A stretch of 38,881 nucleotides of DNA from Apostichopus leukothele (Eukaryota; Echinodermata; Holothuroidea; Aspidochirotida; Stichopodidae), in the NCBI GenBank assembly GCA_010014835.2, contig JAAAKB020000021.1, forward strand, positions 2,128,222 through 2,167,102, read 5' to 3'. The position numbers and the translations under genes are program-made. A model generated the notes under the pieces. It was not told the DNA's origin, made no database searches, and saw only the letters and a program-made list of their open reading frames with translations. Each line of letters opens with the position of its first letter. Positions within the stretch are counted from its first letter, which is position 1. Positions 1-12,300 of this stretch are shown here, one piece after another.

Positions 1-2670
1 GGTGTAACCAGCCAAAATTTAAGGAATTAGTTCATCAATTCCTGAAGAAAAGTAAAGATGAAAGTACCTGAACATTCCAGTAAGCAGATCAGTGTTTATA
101 ACCTGAATCATGAACAATGAAATTACCAAGCTTACAATATATGTACATATCATTCTACAAGACATGTCGATTAAATCCTTATGGCTTGACATATCAACAT
201 ATCTTAGTCATTACTCATTTTTTTTTGTAGATAAAAAAAAAAAAAAAAAAAAAAAATGTAAATAGTAAACCCTGATTGGTTGCCAGAAATATGTCTTGAA
301 TATTAAACTGCCAGAAGCTGGCTGGAACAGAAGTTGTGTCAAAGGATTGTAACAGTCGAACATTTTCTCAGGTCATGACTGAAACAGTTTGTGATATTTT
401 TTAGAGATACTGTAATTCTTCTTGACAAATTGATCAGTTTCCTACACATAAAATCCATTTCTGGAGTGAATCATACCTAGAGGTAGTACCTACCACTACC
501 AACCATACACCACCACTGACAATTAGTTTACAGATATCAGTTACTTGGTCCGCCAAACTTGAGCATCGTGAATGATGAAATTAGGAATGAAATTTTGAGG
601 CTGAAATTCAAAGGAAACAAGGGTTGTTACAAGCAAGTGTTGTGGGAATCCATATTTATTTATTTGCGAATTTTTTTATAATACATTTTGTGAATTACTT
701 GTTGTCAAATCCATTTACCAAGTCCTCCCCAAGTATTGTAAATATTTCGAACTATTAGTCTATTTATACAACCTGTAAATTGGAACTTTGGTACTTTTCC
801 TGTCCCCCGTAAGGCCCTTAGTTAATATTAAAATAATATTCTGCAATATGGCCTGCAGTTCTAGAAGGTGGTTCAAGTTCTTCATTTTTTCTTTCTTTTT
901 TGCAAGATGTAGGGTCCTAGCTTTGCCATTTTTGCTGTCCGAAATATGATTCATAAGCTTTGATGATTAACTAGGAAATTTCAAATCTTTAATAATTTGA
1001 AGCATTTCTGATCTCATTTTTGCCATACATGGGTATAAAGACTTACAATCACTTTAGAAAGTATTTGGCCAATAAAGTGTTTAGAAACAGTCAGTAACTA
1101 CTACCTTAATAATTTTCTTGTAAAGTCGAAACAACTTAGTCTTTGATCGGTGGGTGCATTTTCAACTACTATTTTGTGGTAGGGTTGGTTAATTGTTGGA
1201 AGTATATATGGTTTATATAGGTTTGATACTTGTATATATAATAGTTTTTTTGCACATTAAACTACATCATTAGCTCAACTATATTACTTTTTAGTGTTCT
1301 GCGTACATTTGGTTCACATTATGGATACATTCCTTGATCAACATTGACTTCTCCTTTTTACATTGAAGTCAAATTCTTCAGAAATTTGTGATAATTGGTT
1401 GGTTTTGTAATTTAACTGGACACATATAAAGCAGGTCAACACAGATGTGACTCTCCTGTTGTGAACCCCGTCCATTGCATAACTGATACGTGCACCCTGA
1501 ACAGTGCTTTCTCTTAACAACCAGTGTTTTTTTAGGCCGCATGTAACATTATTTCTCTGTGGTTGGTTACATTTGTAGAAGCTGGGCAGCTGTTTATGAA
1601 CCAATGCATATTGCATGTCAATTACCTACTACTCATCTCTCAGATTGGCTTAATCTTAATCATTTGTAGACATAAGTACTGGTACGCTGCCCAAACAAAC
1701 ATCCACAACTTTCTGTGTTTAGTGGTCAGGTTGACTAGAGTCGTGTGTGGCTGAGTTCTGACTAGATCACTGTATTGTCTTTGTGAGGAAAAACTCGACA
1801 AGCTTCTTCCAGTCGCTTTACTTTGATAAATTTAATGACTCGAATCACGACTCCTTTCAACACCGCCAGCCACAATGAAGTTTATCACCTTTTAACATAC
1901 TCTACTGCATTCTGTGAAAATAAGGAACGGTTTGCTTTACTTGATATATAAATTAACTCCTGTCAAGGATTAAATAAGTGACTCATTCACTGCTTCATTT
2001 CATTAATTATGACAGATAAGTCTAGTTATTGTAACACTCAAGGTACAGGCAAGTATCACTAGAGATTCATTTTAGGACTCCACTTGACCTATGTCTTGCT
2101 GGAATTAACAAAAGCTTTATTGCAGCTAGTACCAACTGTAAGTAACCATTATATCTCCATTTGTATTGCAAAAGAAGGATGTCAAATTTATAATGCCTTC
2201 TGCGATGATGGCATCTGTTTGGAAATGACATTTTGCCTAGTTTCATGTGATATGACATGTAAATTTTATTTGTAAGAGACACATTCAGGATTAAAACATA
2301 ATTCCATGCAACTGTGACTATGGTTGTCTGTTTCTTCTTGACTGCAGCTTTATAAAGGGAGGTGGTGGTGGAAGGGTAGCAGGGGAAGGAGGGGATGGCA
2401 GAAGGATGAGGCTCAAGAAGACTGTTATAGACCATCTTACTTTGTCCCCCTGCCCCCCCCCCCCCCTCAAAGTGAGGTAAAGCTGATTGTCAATTCAGTA
2501 TTACTACTAACCACCCACAGGCAGTAAATAAGCTGTCACAAAATTTCAACAAATTATTGTAGTCATTTTAAGTTAACTTTGCTAAAAGAGTTCTTGAAGA
2601 CAACATTTTGTATCCTAGTCTGTAAATATACCTCTCACAACTTCAAAAAGAAAGCAAAACTTGGGGGTGG

Positions 2671-2730
2671 TTAAAGGTCATCAGTATTGTCCCCAAATAT
2701 GCTAAAAAGTCAAATAATGGTCACTCATCC
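2671..2730 (+). mobile_element. Fragment of the same MITE-like family
   Basis: TTAAAGGTCATCAGTATTG, then CCCCAAATATGCTAAAAAGT and CAAATAATGGTCAC, matches the reversed right ends of the two intronic copies (CTAAAGGTCATCACTATTGC, then CAGATAATGGTCAC). No matching second end was seen nearby, so this is a partial copy. Confidence 0.5.
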
Positions 2731-2848
2731 TCAAACTTAACCTCCACCCTCAAAATAGTTTTTCTTGGGTGAGATATTTAGTTGTCGAACTAAACACTCA
2801 TCAATATATCTGCAAAGTAAGAAGAATTATAACATTCCAAAAAGTACT

Positions 2849-2998
2849 GAAACCTTATAGCAATATTTAGCACAAGAAACCTTATAGCAATATTTAGCAC
2901 AAGAAACCTTTTTTACAATATGTAGCAACATATTTAGCACAAGAAACCTTATAGCAATATTTAGCACAAGAAACCTTATAGCAATATTTAGCACACAC
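2849..2998. repeat. 27-bp tandem repeat, about 5 copies
   Basis: The unit GAAACCTTATAGCAATATTT then AGCACAA occurs at 2849, 2876, 2943 and 2970, with a longer diverged copy at 2903-2942. The period is a multiple of three, which keeps a reverse frame open without implying a gene. Confidence 0.9.
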
Positions 2999-4554
2999 AA
3001 ATTTGGAGCCAAAACCTGGATACCTTTATACTTATAAGATATCAATCAGACACGGTGGAAATTAGGGAATGGACAATATTTATTGGAGAATTAGCATTTT
3101 TAACTTAGTTAATAGAAACAGCTCTGGTGACCTCATTTGACATTTACTGTGAGTAAGAGTAAAGTATCAATACTACCCATTTATTGTCAAGTATTTCAAT
3201 GTGAACAGGCTGAAACTTGGTTAACAGAAGAAATTTGAGAGTGTACTTATTAATATTGACACCTATTTCATCCAGATCAGAATAATTCATGTCCCCAAAG
3301 GATACAATCATAAAATGGGATGAAACTTCCTAGCAATTTGTTAGTAGTTAATGTTACATATTTAATAAAGTAACTGCTATGACCCCACTCACATGTTCAC
3401 TGTGGTGGCCATCTACTGTGGCCACTGGAGAATCTCCTAAATTTGAGGAATGCCCATACATCCCCCTCCCGCCCCCCTTTACCCCCTGGAAGGTTTCCCT
3501 AAAGTTGACACTGTCACTGAATGATTCCTGAGACGTCAAAGTTTAAGAAAAACAAAGGTGAAAAACAAAAGACAAGGAAAAAAAAACATTATTTTTTCAA
3601 CTCTTGTATTCAAATATTATGAGCCATAGCTTTCATGTATACAATGCTACTGACATGCCTAAATTTCATTTTGTCATTTTTTATTCCAACCTGATTATAT
3701 ATTTTTTTTGCTGTAACTTAAACTTATAGATGTATTCAAAATCATACAAATCTAGGCCAAAAAATAATCAAAACATGGTAATATTAAAAAAAAAAAAAAA
3801 AATCTCCATAAGTGACACAACAAATTATAAATCTTTTCACATCTAATAAATTACTTTCATTTTATTTATATCTTCATGTTTCTGAGGAGCAAATAACCCA
3901 TTTGCAAAACCTGACAAAGAGAGTGAGAGAGAGAGTGAGAAAAAAAAAAAGAAAAGAAAAAAAGAACACAAATACAAAACATGCACTGACTGTTTACAGA
4001 GATGGAATTTACCACAAAATCTTCTTCATTTACTGTTTTTCTTAAAACCGAATATATAAAACCATGGTTAATCAAATTTAACTTGCATTTGCTCTTTCAA
4101 CCTTGTTGATAATTTTCCAGTCAGTTTTGAAGTTTTTGATTTTTACTTGCCATCTTACTAAGTCTGTCAGCTTATAAGGTATAGAGGGTCCATAATTTAA
4201 GGCAGGGGAAAAGGACTTTTGCTGAAAGATTGTAAGTGATGCTGTTAAAGCAAGAGAATGGTCAGCATCTTTCATAGTGGAAGATCATTCCCCTTCTATT
4301 CCCCCACCCCCTCTTTCCCCCTTCTATTCCCCCCACCCCCTCAATGCATGGAAGAATGGACAAATTGCAAACCACAGACTTTCGTGTGTCCCATGAATAT
4401 ATCAAGGATTAAAGTTTATATTCAGTCAAAAATATATAGTTAAACCAACCTAATAACCTGAATCAATCTATTATGCATTAATGAGTGGGTGGGGCTTAAC
4501 ATAAAACAAAATTTAAGCCCCAAATATATTTTTTAATGACTGGTTGCTCGCTAG

Positions 4555-4633
4555 GCAGATTCAAGAGATGTTCGAGACATACCTCTCCAGAGAAGAAACT
4601 CAGCTGTTTCAGACACTCACTGACAACGCTTGA
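4555..4633 (+). CDS. Possible terminal exon of an unidentified plus-strand gene
   Basis: After a plausible acceptor (TTGCTCGCTAG) one frame reads QIQEMFETYLSREETQLFQT, then LTDNA-stop, helical and coding-like. An AATAAA lies 173 nt after the stop. A second frame of this stretch is also open, so the frame is not certain. No matching upstream exon was established, though a 62-nt exon-like segment at 2076-2137 lies on the same strand. I do not recognise the protein. Confidence 0.25.
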
Positions 4634-4805
4634 AAATCAGCTGGGGCTGCTGATGTTCGCAGAGACAAGAATGTATAGAGAAACAAGCTGTTGCAAACTT
4701 GATGAAAAAATGAACTTTTGTCCAATATTTCAGGCTTCAAAAAACCTGTTCTCTTGTGGTCAAGAGTTATGCAGAGTGTGATTATATGACTTGTGCTTAT
4801 TAAAG

Positions 4806-4811
4806 AATAAA
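4806..4811 (+). terminator. Candidate polyadenylation signal AATAAA
   Basis: A canonical hexamer 173 nt downstream of the candidate stop codon at 4631-4633. It is meaningful only if that exon is real. Confidence 0.25.
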
Positions 4812-5582
4812 ATATCACAAAGGCAACATTCAACAGGTCTTTTGCAAAAGTGAACTTTCACAAGGTGTATGTGTGAAGGCCATGCACACAGAATGCCATT
4901 CTGACAAAAGACAGAACATATATAAGTGAGCCTAATGTTTTGGCAGGATAATTGTCAGAAGCAACAACTCATATATATCTACAGATATGACTTTTCCTAG
5001 ATAACTAATTTGATAACAGATTTCTCTCTTTACTGGAGACCAACTACAATGCCTTGAACAAGCGAGCAATAAAAAAACTTCTATCCCTTAAAAACTATAC
5101 AGCTTACTTGTTTCGTCGTTCATGGGTTGGAAACAATCGCTAGTCTCAAACTTTAAAATATTTCTTGGAAAGTTGTTACCAAAGCATATATCATGAACCA
5201 CCCATGACAGGGAGAAACAGATAACCTAATTTAACTTATCCTAGAAGAGATGAGAACATTTTACTCTGGTAACTTGTTCTCTCTACTGGCAATCCTCCAT
5301 GTAAGTTGATTTAACATTCAAATGTTCAAAAATCACTGTTTCTCTGTTTCTACCAGGTCTATGTTCAATGATGTATCATTGGTTAAAAGACCAACCGAAT
5401 AATACAAACATGTTGATATCCTTCTGCCATACTCAACCAATACGTTACCAAAGACTTTCACCTTTTAAAGTGTCATGGGGATTTCCCAATATATTTTAGC
5501 ATGCTGAACCTACTAAAGGTTTCATTAAGACCTTTTCCAGAGAGTTCTACTATCCTTCATTATTCCCAGATTTCTAGAAAGA

Positions 5583-5720
5583 TCAAATCTCATCATTTAA
5601 TATATCAGTACAGAGAACCTTCTGTGGCCGAGTAAGAAAGCCGCGAGGACTATGACTAACCAATTCTATTCCTTCCCGTGTATTGATGGCCAATACAACC
5701 TTCACCCTTCTCTTCTTCAG
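5583..5720 (-). CDS. Possible short exon, unidentified
   Basis: On the minus strand, after ATACAG, 45 codons read LKKRRVKVVLAINTREGIEL, then VSHSPRGFLTRPQKVLCTDI and LNDEI-stop. Composition looks coding (balanced residues, more GC than its surroundings), but I recognise no family and see no poly(A) signal nearby. It lies 3.5 kb downstream of the RANBP9/10 stop on the same strand. It could be an exon of another gene, an old element fragment, or chance. Confidence 0.2.
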   Translation of the reverse strand: MKKRRVKVVLAINTREGIELVSHSPRGFLTRPQKVLCTDILNDEI

Positions 5721-8406
5721 CTGTATACATGAAAACTCAAAGTGACTTTAATAGCCAAGAGTTTAAAACTCCTCCATATTTACTCATATTCCCCATCCTC
5801 TTAGTTTCTCATCATATAACCCACAAAAATATTCTTTTTACAAGCAAAATTTATTTACACTACTCTCCCCAAATAACTTGACCTTCTTTCATTACTACTT
5901 ACAGCTAAACCTCACTCTTTCTCTCTGAAATATACTCTCTAGAGAATTGTGGACTTCATCCAAGATGCCAGACTATACACTGATGCATACCTCCTACTAA
6001 TAAAATAGTTTGTGTCACCCCCTCCAACCCCCCTTCCCAATAAAACTGTTTATCCACAAGTGATATAAACAAAACTGTTGCCATCAATGTCCCAACCAGT
6101 AAAGTTACTTTAGAGACTTACCCAAAAGGGTATACTTTTGATCATGTTTAATGTCATATTTATTTCAACAGACTTTAAACGCTACATGATTGTCTCCACC
6201 CCACATGGATCTCATTTCAATGGGTAATTTCACTTTCAAGCTCACTCTGAAGGAGATGCAAAGCAAAGAATCTCTTGAAGATACCCAAAATCCAATTACA
6301 GGCAGCCTCTGCTCTGTCCGTACAATAAAACTTTGTGACAAAAATTCTCATAAAAGTTATGGATATCACACACATAAATAATTAAGAAAACTGTCACAGA
6401 AGTGGCTTATAAGTTACTGAAACGTATGCCATCATGTTTGCTGATCTAGCAAATTCGTGGGCACATAATAATATAGTCCCACTTAAAATCCAAGTCACTT
6501 GGGACCACATTCGCAGCTACTCGTACAAACTTCATTAAAACATTTTTTTGCGAATGACTGACAGCTAGTATTCTGCAGAATTGTATAATTGACATTGAAT
6601 AAATTGTATCACGAGAGATATTTGACATACACGATAACTAACAGTTCTACAAAAGAGCAAATGGAGGTATGCAAAAATGTTTCCTCTAATCTTCTCGTAC
6701 TTCAAACTTACCAGCTATACAAGGAAAATGGGCTCAAATAGCTGAATGAAACGTCCATACTGTCGCAACGGACCGAAAGTACTTATATTAAGTTGGTACA
6801 AATAACGATACTTGATTCTAACATCAGTCTGCTCAACAGGCAGTATGGAACAACAAGGAAAATACAACTAGTCTTCAGCAACCTAACATCGAAAGAAAAA
6901 AATTTAAAAAAAAAGAATCAAGAGAGAAAAAGTTAGAATGCACAGTTTTCAGATCGAATACCAATGCTGCTCCAGCAAGGTTTTAACATCTTAGTTGACA
7001 TATCTTTAACTAATCATTGGCAAGTGCAACTTATGAATAAATTTGTTCAGTTTCCTGCTTCTTAAAATAACTGGCAGTCTTGCTTTTAAATCGAAACAAG
7101 ATTGTGTTTTGCACATCACAGGAGCGATCCATAAAATTACTGATATTTGAGTTGCGGTATGGGAGTGTAATGAGCTATATAGGTAACAAGGACTAACGTC
7201 TTAAAATGTCGACTGCCGACTGTAGGAAGTAATATCTGTTGACTCTATCAAACTCAATAATTTGGACTTGGAAGTAGGTTTTTTTTCTTCAATAAGCAAA
7301 ACCATTTTCAACAATTCACACAGACCCGGAGAGCACATTAGCGTGGTTGTTGTAATTGCAATCTAAACGCTGTTGGCATGTCATCTCTCAAAATGCCCAA
7401 CATCATCACTGGAAGTAACAAGTGTTTCGACTGATATTCCTCAACTGATGAAGAAGAGCAAGGTTACTTCAAGAATTCCTGATGCAGATACTGTTTATCA
7501 ATATAAATTGATTTTGTACACTTATATTTAAGTAGGCACATCTAAAATATTTCTTTTGAAGGAAACACATTCATGAGTTCAGATTTAATTGGACCAACAT
7601 ATCATACTCCATATTCTAACTCTGTTATCCACAGCAGCTTTCATATAACTATAAACCAAAGCAAAGGATTCCTTTTCTTTTCTGTTTACCACAGTAAACT
7701 GTTTGATCTTCACAAAAATTTGGTAATTTGCAAAACATTATCACATAATACAATTTATGAAATAAATCAATCATATATCCCTCCAGCTTTTGAAAGTTAC
7801 TCTAATCATAATCATAACCCACTCTGCCCTAGAGATGATAATACTACAATTAGTATTAAAATGATTCCTTCAGAAGTTTCTTTTCTGTTCTAAGTCATCA
7901 TTGAATATTCACACAACAAACAATGCTGCTATACAGTAGCCTGTACAGCCTAAGTTGTAAATCACTCCACCTAACAATGCCTCACAATATACAACATGTC
8001 AATTTCAAAACAAATCAAGGAAATTTGCAGCAAAAAAGAAGAAGAGAAATGAATAAAAAAGAAAAAAAAAGGAGAGAGAAAAAAATAGAAGTTTGATTGA
8101 GGTCCTTAATGTGGATAAGGCAGCCTTTCAAATGATACCTAAGTGGCAGGCAATACTTACAACTTGTGTAAGCTTTTGTAGGTCACAAGACAATGTCAGA
8201 ACATGCTACTAAAGTATACACCGTCAATTTTAATCTCACCAAAACTGCCACACAATATGCTTTTTATTTTGGTCTATTTAATTGTATAATTTGAAATCCA
8301 TCTCTATTTATATGGCATACAAACCAGAGGGAGCCTTTGACAGGGTCGAATTCAACAACCTACAAGCTCTCAGAATGGATTTGATTTGAAGAAGTATCAA
8401 AGTATA

Positions 8407-8470
8407 CAAGTTAAATAAGATGACACGTTCTGTGGAGGAAGTTCAATAAGATGATACATTCTGTAGAGGA
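8407..8470. repeat. Two-copy 34-bp direct repeat
   Basis: AAGTTAAATAAGATGACACG, then TTCTGTGGAGGA, is followed at once by AAGTTCAATAAGATGATACA, then TTCTGTAGAGGA. Confidence 0.75.
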
Positions 8471-9247
8471 TAGAGATTTGGGGGTATGGTATCTGAAATA
8501 CCACAACATGTGTAACAGAAAATAACAATGAAGGTGCTAGAAGATATGATGCATCAAGCGTTAATTCTGCCAATGCCTTCATTTTCTAAAATGTCATCAA
8601 GATATCACAAGAGCCGAACAAACTGTTATCATTTCATCTTGCTTTGAAAACCCCAAATCAGCAAAAGTTTGAGAAATCTTTAAGATTGCCAAAGAAAGAT
8701 GACCGGAATGACTGATCACCTCTTAACATAAACAGCCGAGATGGGTCCGTACAACTTCGAGTCAGATAAATACTTTGATAAATTTCAAATTCAAGTGCGA
8801 CTCATTCCAGCAATCGGATGAGATTCTGCAAACACCGTCATGTGGAGCATATCACTGGCTAGGAGTCACAATTCTTCGATTGAATACTTGAATCAAATCA
8901 CCAACAGTCCCACGAGCAAACCTGAATTTTGTTCGCATTTACGTAGGACTTTTACAATTTAAGAGAGATAACAGTACATTATTCATCCCAAGTCCCATTT
9001 CATCCGCCAGGGAGCAAACTATTTCCCTTGGGTTATCTACTACATCAGAGATATGCCTTACAATGCCTTTGACAAACCATCAGCCCTATACCATCCCTTT
9101 CCCCTGTGAGTCACCATCATAGAACTGTCCATTCAGTTATGATTTGCTATCCTCATGACCGTTCCATCTCTAAATAACTGAAATTTCCATTTACAGGGAG
9201 AGAGAGAGTGCCACAAGGAATCAGACTGTTTCACCTTTAGGAGATCT

Positions 9248-9378
9248 TCACTTGAGGTAGTCGTCCAAATTTGTGAAAGCACATGTGCCTGGTCCAACCT
9301 TGGACATCAGCCCGACTGTCTGTCTAACCTGCCGCAAGGCTAATTCAAGTGGAGGTGTCTTCGACATGCTCTGAGATT
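9248..9378 (-). CDS. RANBP9: RANBP9/10 terminal coding exon with stop codon
   Basis: 131 nt, too short to stand out as a long ORF. The acceptor is GAACAG. The split codon G|AA gives Glu, then [40 protein letters not shown] and LK-stop. This matches the family end (ETHNLPKQPPLALAMGQ..., GLMARSGIGSCAFATVEDYLH). The 3' UTR extends below 9248; its end was not determined. Confidence 0.93.
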
Positions 9379-12300
9379 CTGTTCAAGTGTGAATTGGAAT
9401 GAGACAAGTCTTTCAATAATAGGTATGAGCGGGGTAAAAATTAAAATATATGTTTTATGGGGACTATCCCCCCCTCCCTAAGCAGCCCCTGTGACAAGTT
9501 TAGGAGGCTATTTTGGGGCAGCGGGGGCTACTTTATGAGTTAAATGTTGAAAGTAAGCTTTGATCACAGTTATATTTTTTTCGCCCTCGCAATGTTTTTC
9601 ATGTCTGTTTTGACAAAACAGAGGGGGGGGGAATTGAACATTGCCCGTGTAATTTTGAGGCTGGTTATTAGCTTTATATGTGTAATATTCTGCACTTCAG
9701 AAAGAATTGAACAGCATGAACCAGTTTTCTCTGCAAGTACACAACTGCAAGAAAGATAAATATTTGTGGATTTCTGAAACATGTGATACAACTGAAATTC
9801 ATAATGCTCCTGGAAGGAAAACAATTTCAGGTCCTCTAGAAAAATGCCTCTCTTCAACCTCTAACAGTGCATCTTCTAGTCATATTTCTGCATATATACA
9901 TATAATTATATCTGAACTAAATGATATAGACTGACCATTGGGTATGCAGTTGAGCATAAAATAGACAAAAATAGAACAAAACTTATTACGTCTTAACCAG
10001 TAGTATTTCCGCCCTTTTTATTGTAAATGAAATATCATGGTATCCTTGTAACCAGCATTTCACATTTCCAATTTGATAAACATTAATGGTGATGACACAT
10101 CAATATGTATCATCATATATCCCCCCCACTAAGCATGGCCAACAAGTTTGGTATTTCTCTTTGTTTAAATTGAAGGGGAAGGGGAGTGGGGGGTAGGAAA
10201 GAGGGAGGGAGGGGAGGAGGTGATTACTAGTTCTTACCAAGGATGGCACTGTTAAGTGATGAACACACTGGTTCTCTACGGAGTGGATTTAGCTGGTAAC
10301 CTACAGGACTCTTCCATGGATCCGAATACGCCAAAAGACTAAAGGCATCCTAGAGAAGGAAACAAAAGGAGAAGATTTGCTAGAAAGTTACTTCTTTTCC
10401 ATAACACTTTAAAATATAGAGGTCACAATCCCAAAGGCTCTAGACAGGACAGTGAACCTAGAATAAAAACAACAGTTTTCTACCATATGCCTCCCACTAA
10501 GATCTAAACGTGACAAACAATTGATAGAAACAATGCCATAGTTAGATTGAAAACATTCTAATTTGTGGCTAGAACTAAACAGCTTCCTTGGATATGATAT
10601 TATGATCATTGTTTTTAGCCTCTAACCTCAAATGAAGTTTTTCCTTACAAATGGTCTTGATGGTTGTGCTCCACTTAAATTTATAATAAATTAATTTTTT
10701 TAAATTTATGAGGGTGGTAGAAGAACTTACTTGGAGGGCTTTCTGGTTGGCTTCCTGTTTGCCACACTCCTTGGATAATCGTTCATGCATTGCTTGAAGT
10801 TCTTTGCCAAATTCTAGCATCTTTTCCACAGCAGTGTTATTGCCCCCACAGAGTTGCCATGTGCTTTGGGAATGCATTTCATCTGGTACAAGACAAAACA
10901 CAAACGTCTCAAACTTTTCTTTGATTTAATGTCTTTCTTGGGAGAAAGGAGTGGGGGAGGGTAGGGGGAGTTAGGGGAATGAGAGAGGAGGGAAGCGTGG
11001 TGCACTTGGGGATGGGTTTAGGAAGAAGTGAAGAGGATAATAGCTTATGTTAACAAACCTTTTTAACATAAACAGACTCAGAAATAAATCCTCACAAAGG
11101 TGCTCCCCAACTGATCAGTGGGATATTTATTAGCTCTGATATCTATCTCATCTTTGGGATGCATTTTCTCATTCAGGCCAGACATAAATATGCATTTTCT
11201 AGCAAGATGTTACACAAAGGGCAGGCAGACAAGAAACCTTCTACATGTCCTACTTTTTCCAAGAAGAGAAGAAATGTCAGAGCTATTTGTTTAGTTGAAA
11301 GTAGGTTACAAATAACCGGTAGGCAGTTTCACTACCAATCGACATCTTCAAACATTATATTGCAAAGGTGCTATTTCAAAAATGAATATATACCTTCCCA
11401 TCACTGTGAATGTGCTTCCTTTTGAATCTCATAACTTTCTAATAGAAACAGATTTTGTTTTTTCTGAAACCCTTTACCTTTCTCCTCTACATCCATGTCC
11501 TCTTCTTGAAGTCCTGAGCCGTTACTTAAGGAAGCGTTTCCGTTGGTCGCGTCCGTTCCATTTGTGATGGACTCGCCGTTAGTGTAATTAGAGGAGGTAC
11601 TACTACTACCACTACCGTTCTGGTAGTGTGGTGGTGCATCAATGTCCATATCCATGATCGTCCTAGGTCCTGAACCATTTTGCAATTGCCCGTTAGAGGC
11701 GTTCAAAGCGTTCATCTCCGACGTGGTGCTCGTCGGAGGAGGAGGAGTGTTCTCATGCTGAGAGGAGGAGGAGGAGTTTGATTGCATCTGTAACTTTGGG
11801 CTCTTAGGTGATTTTGGCTTTGATATGAAAACGTCGCTGCTTCCGCCTCTCCTGACTGGTCCATCACTGGTACTGAGATGAGCAGGGTGAAGGCCCGAGG
11901 AGGAGGAGGGCTCACCATGGGAGGGACTCATGGCAGGGCTGGCGCGGCGGCTAGTGGACCTGGAACGTTGGCGCAGCAAGCCTCTGACCTCACTCTCAGT
12001 TCCATTTACCATTTCAACAAATTGTCTACATTTGAGCATGAATTCTAAATTGGGATTATTTTCAAGTAATCCAGGATAAAGTCTTTGTGTCGTTTCTATT
12101 GCCTCACCCATTTGGCCGTTTAACACAAGCTTCTGTATTCCTATCACATATTCAAAAAAAAAAGAGAAAAGGGTTAAAACCAAATTAGTTATGTGAGCAT
12201 GTTCCATTTGATTTTTTTCCATCAAGTCATACAAGTAGGTAAATACTCATACTGATTGATACAAATGAAGTATCTTTGATAGCACAGAGCATATGGCAGA

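Larger units (their letters stand above)
1..4554. other. Non-coding stretch
   Basis: AT-rich sequence with an A-run near 235-256, a C-run near 2452-2466, the 27-bp tandem array, a MITE-like fragment and C-rich tracts around 4285-4341. The short open frames here show no family resemblance. The only exon-like segment is 2076-2137. Confidence 0.6.
4634..9247. other. Non-coding stretch downstream of RANBP9/10
   Basis: It includes the RANBP9/10 3' UTR at its right end, whose length is unknown. A reverse AATAAA occurs at 8263-8268, but nothing fixes it as the cleavage signal. A 106-codon plus-strand frame at 7573-7893 lacks any recognisable motif and looks incidental. Confidence 0.55.

Noticed and set aside
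2827-3045. 72-codon minus-strand frame with internal peptide repeats
   Set aside because: Produced by the 27-bp tandem repeat, whose period is divisible by three.
4609-4833. 74-codon minus-strand frame
   Set aside because: It lies opposite the candidate exon and its poly(A) signal and has no family features.
7573-7893. 106-codon plus-strand open frame
   Set aside because: No recognisable motif, Ser/Asn/His-rich composition typical of chance frames in AT-rich DNA, no splice or poly(A) context.
11401-11477. Continuation of the long RANBP9/10 open frame past 11478
   Set aside because: The donor AAAG|GTAAAG joins in phase to the CRA exon at 10882; the read-through tail has no family resemblance.
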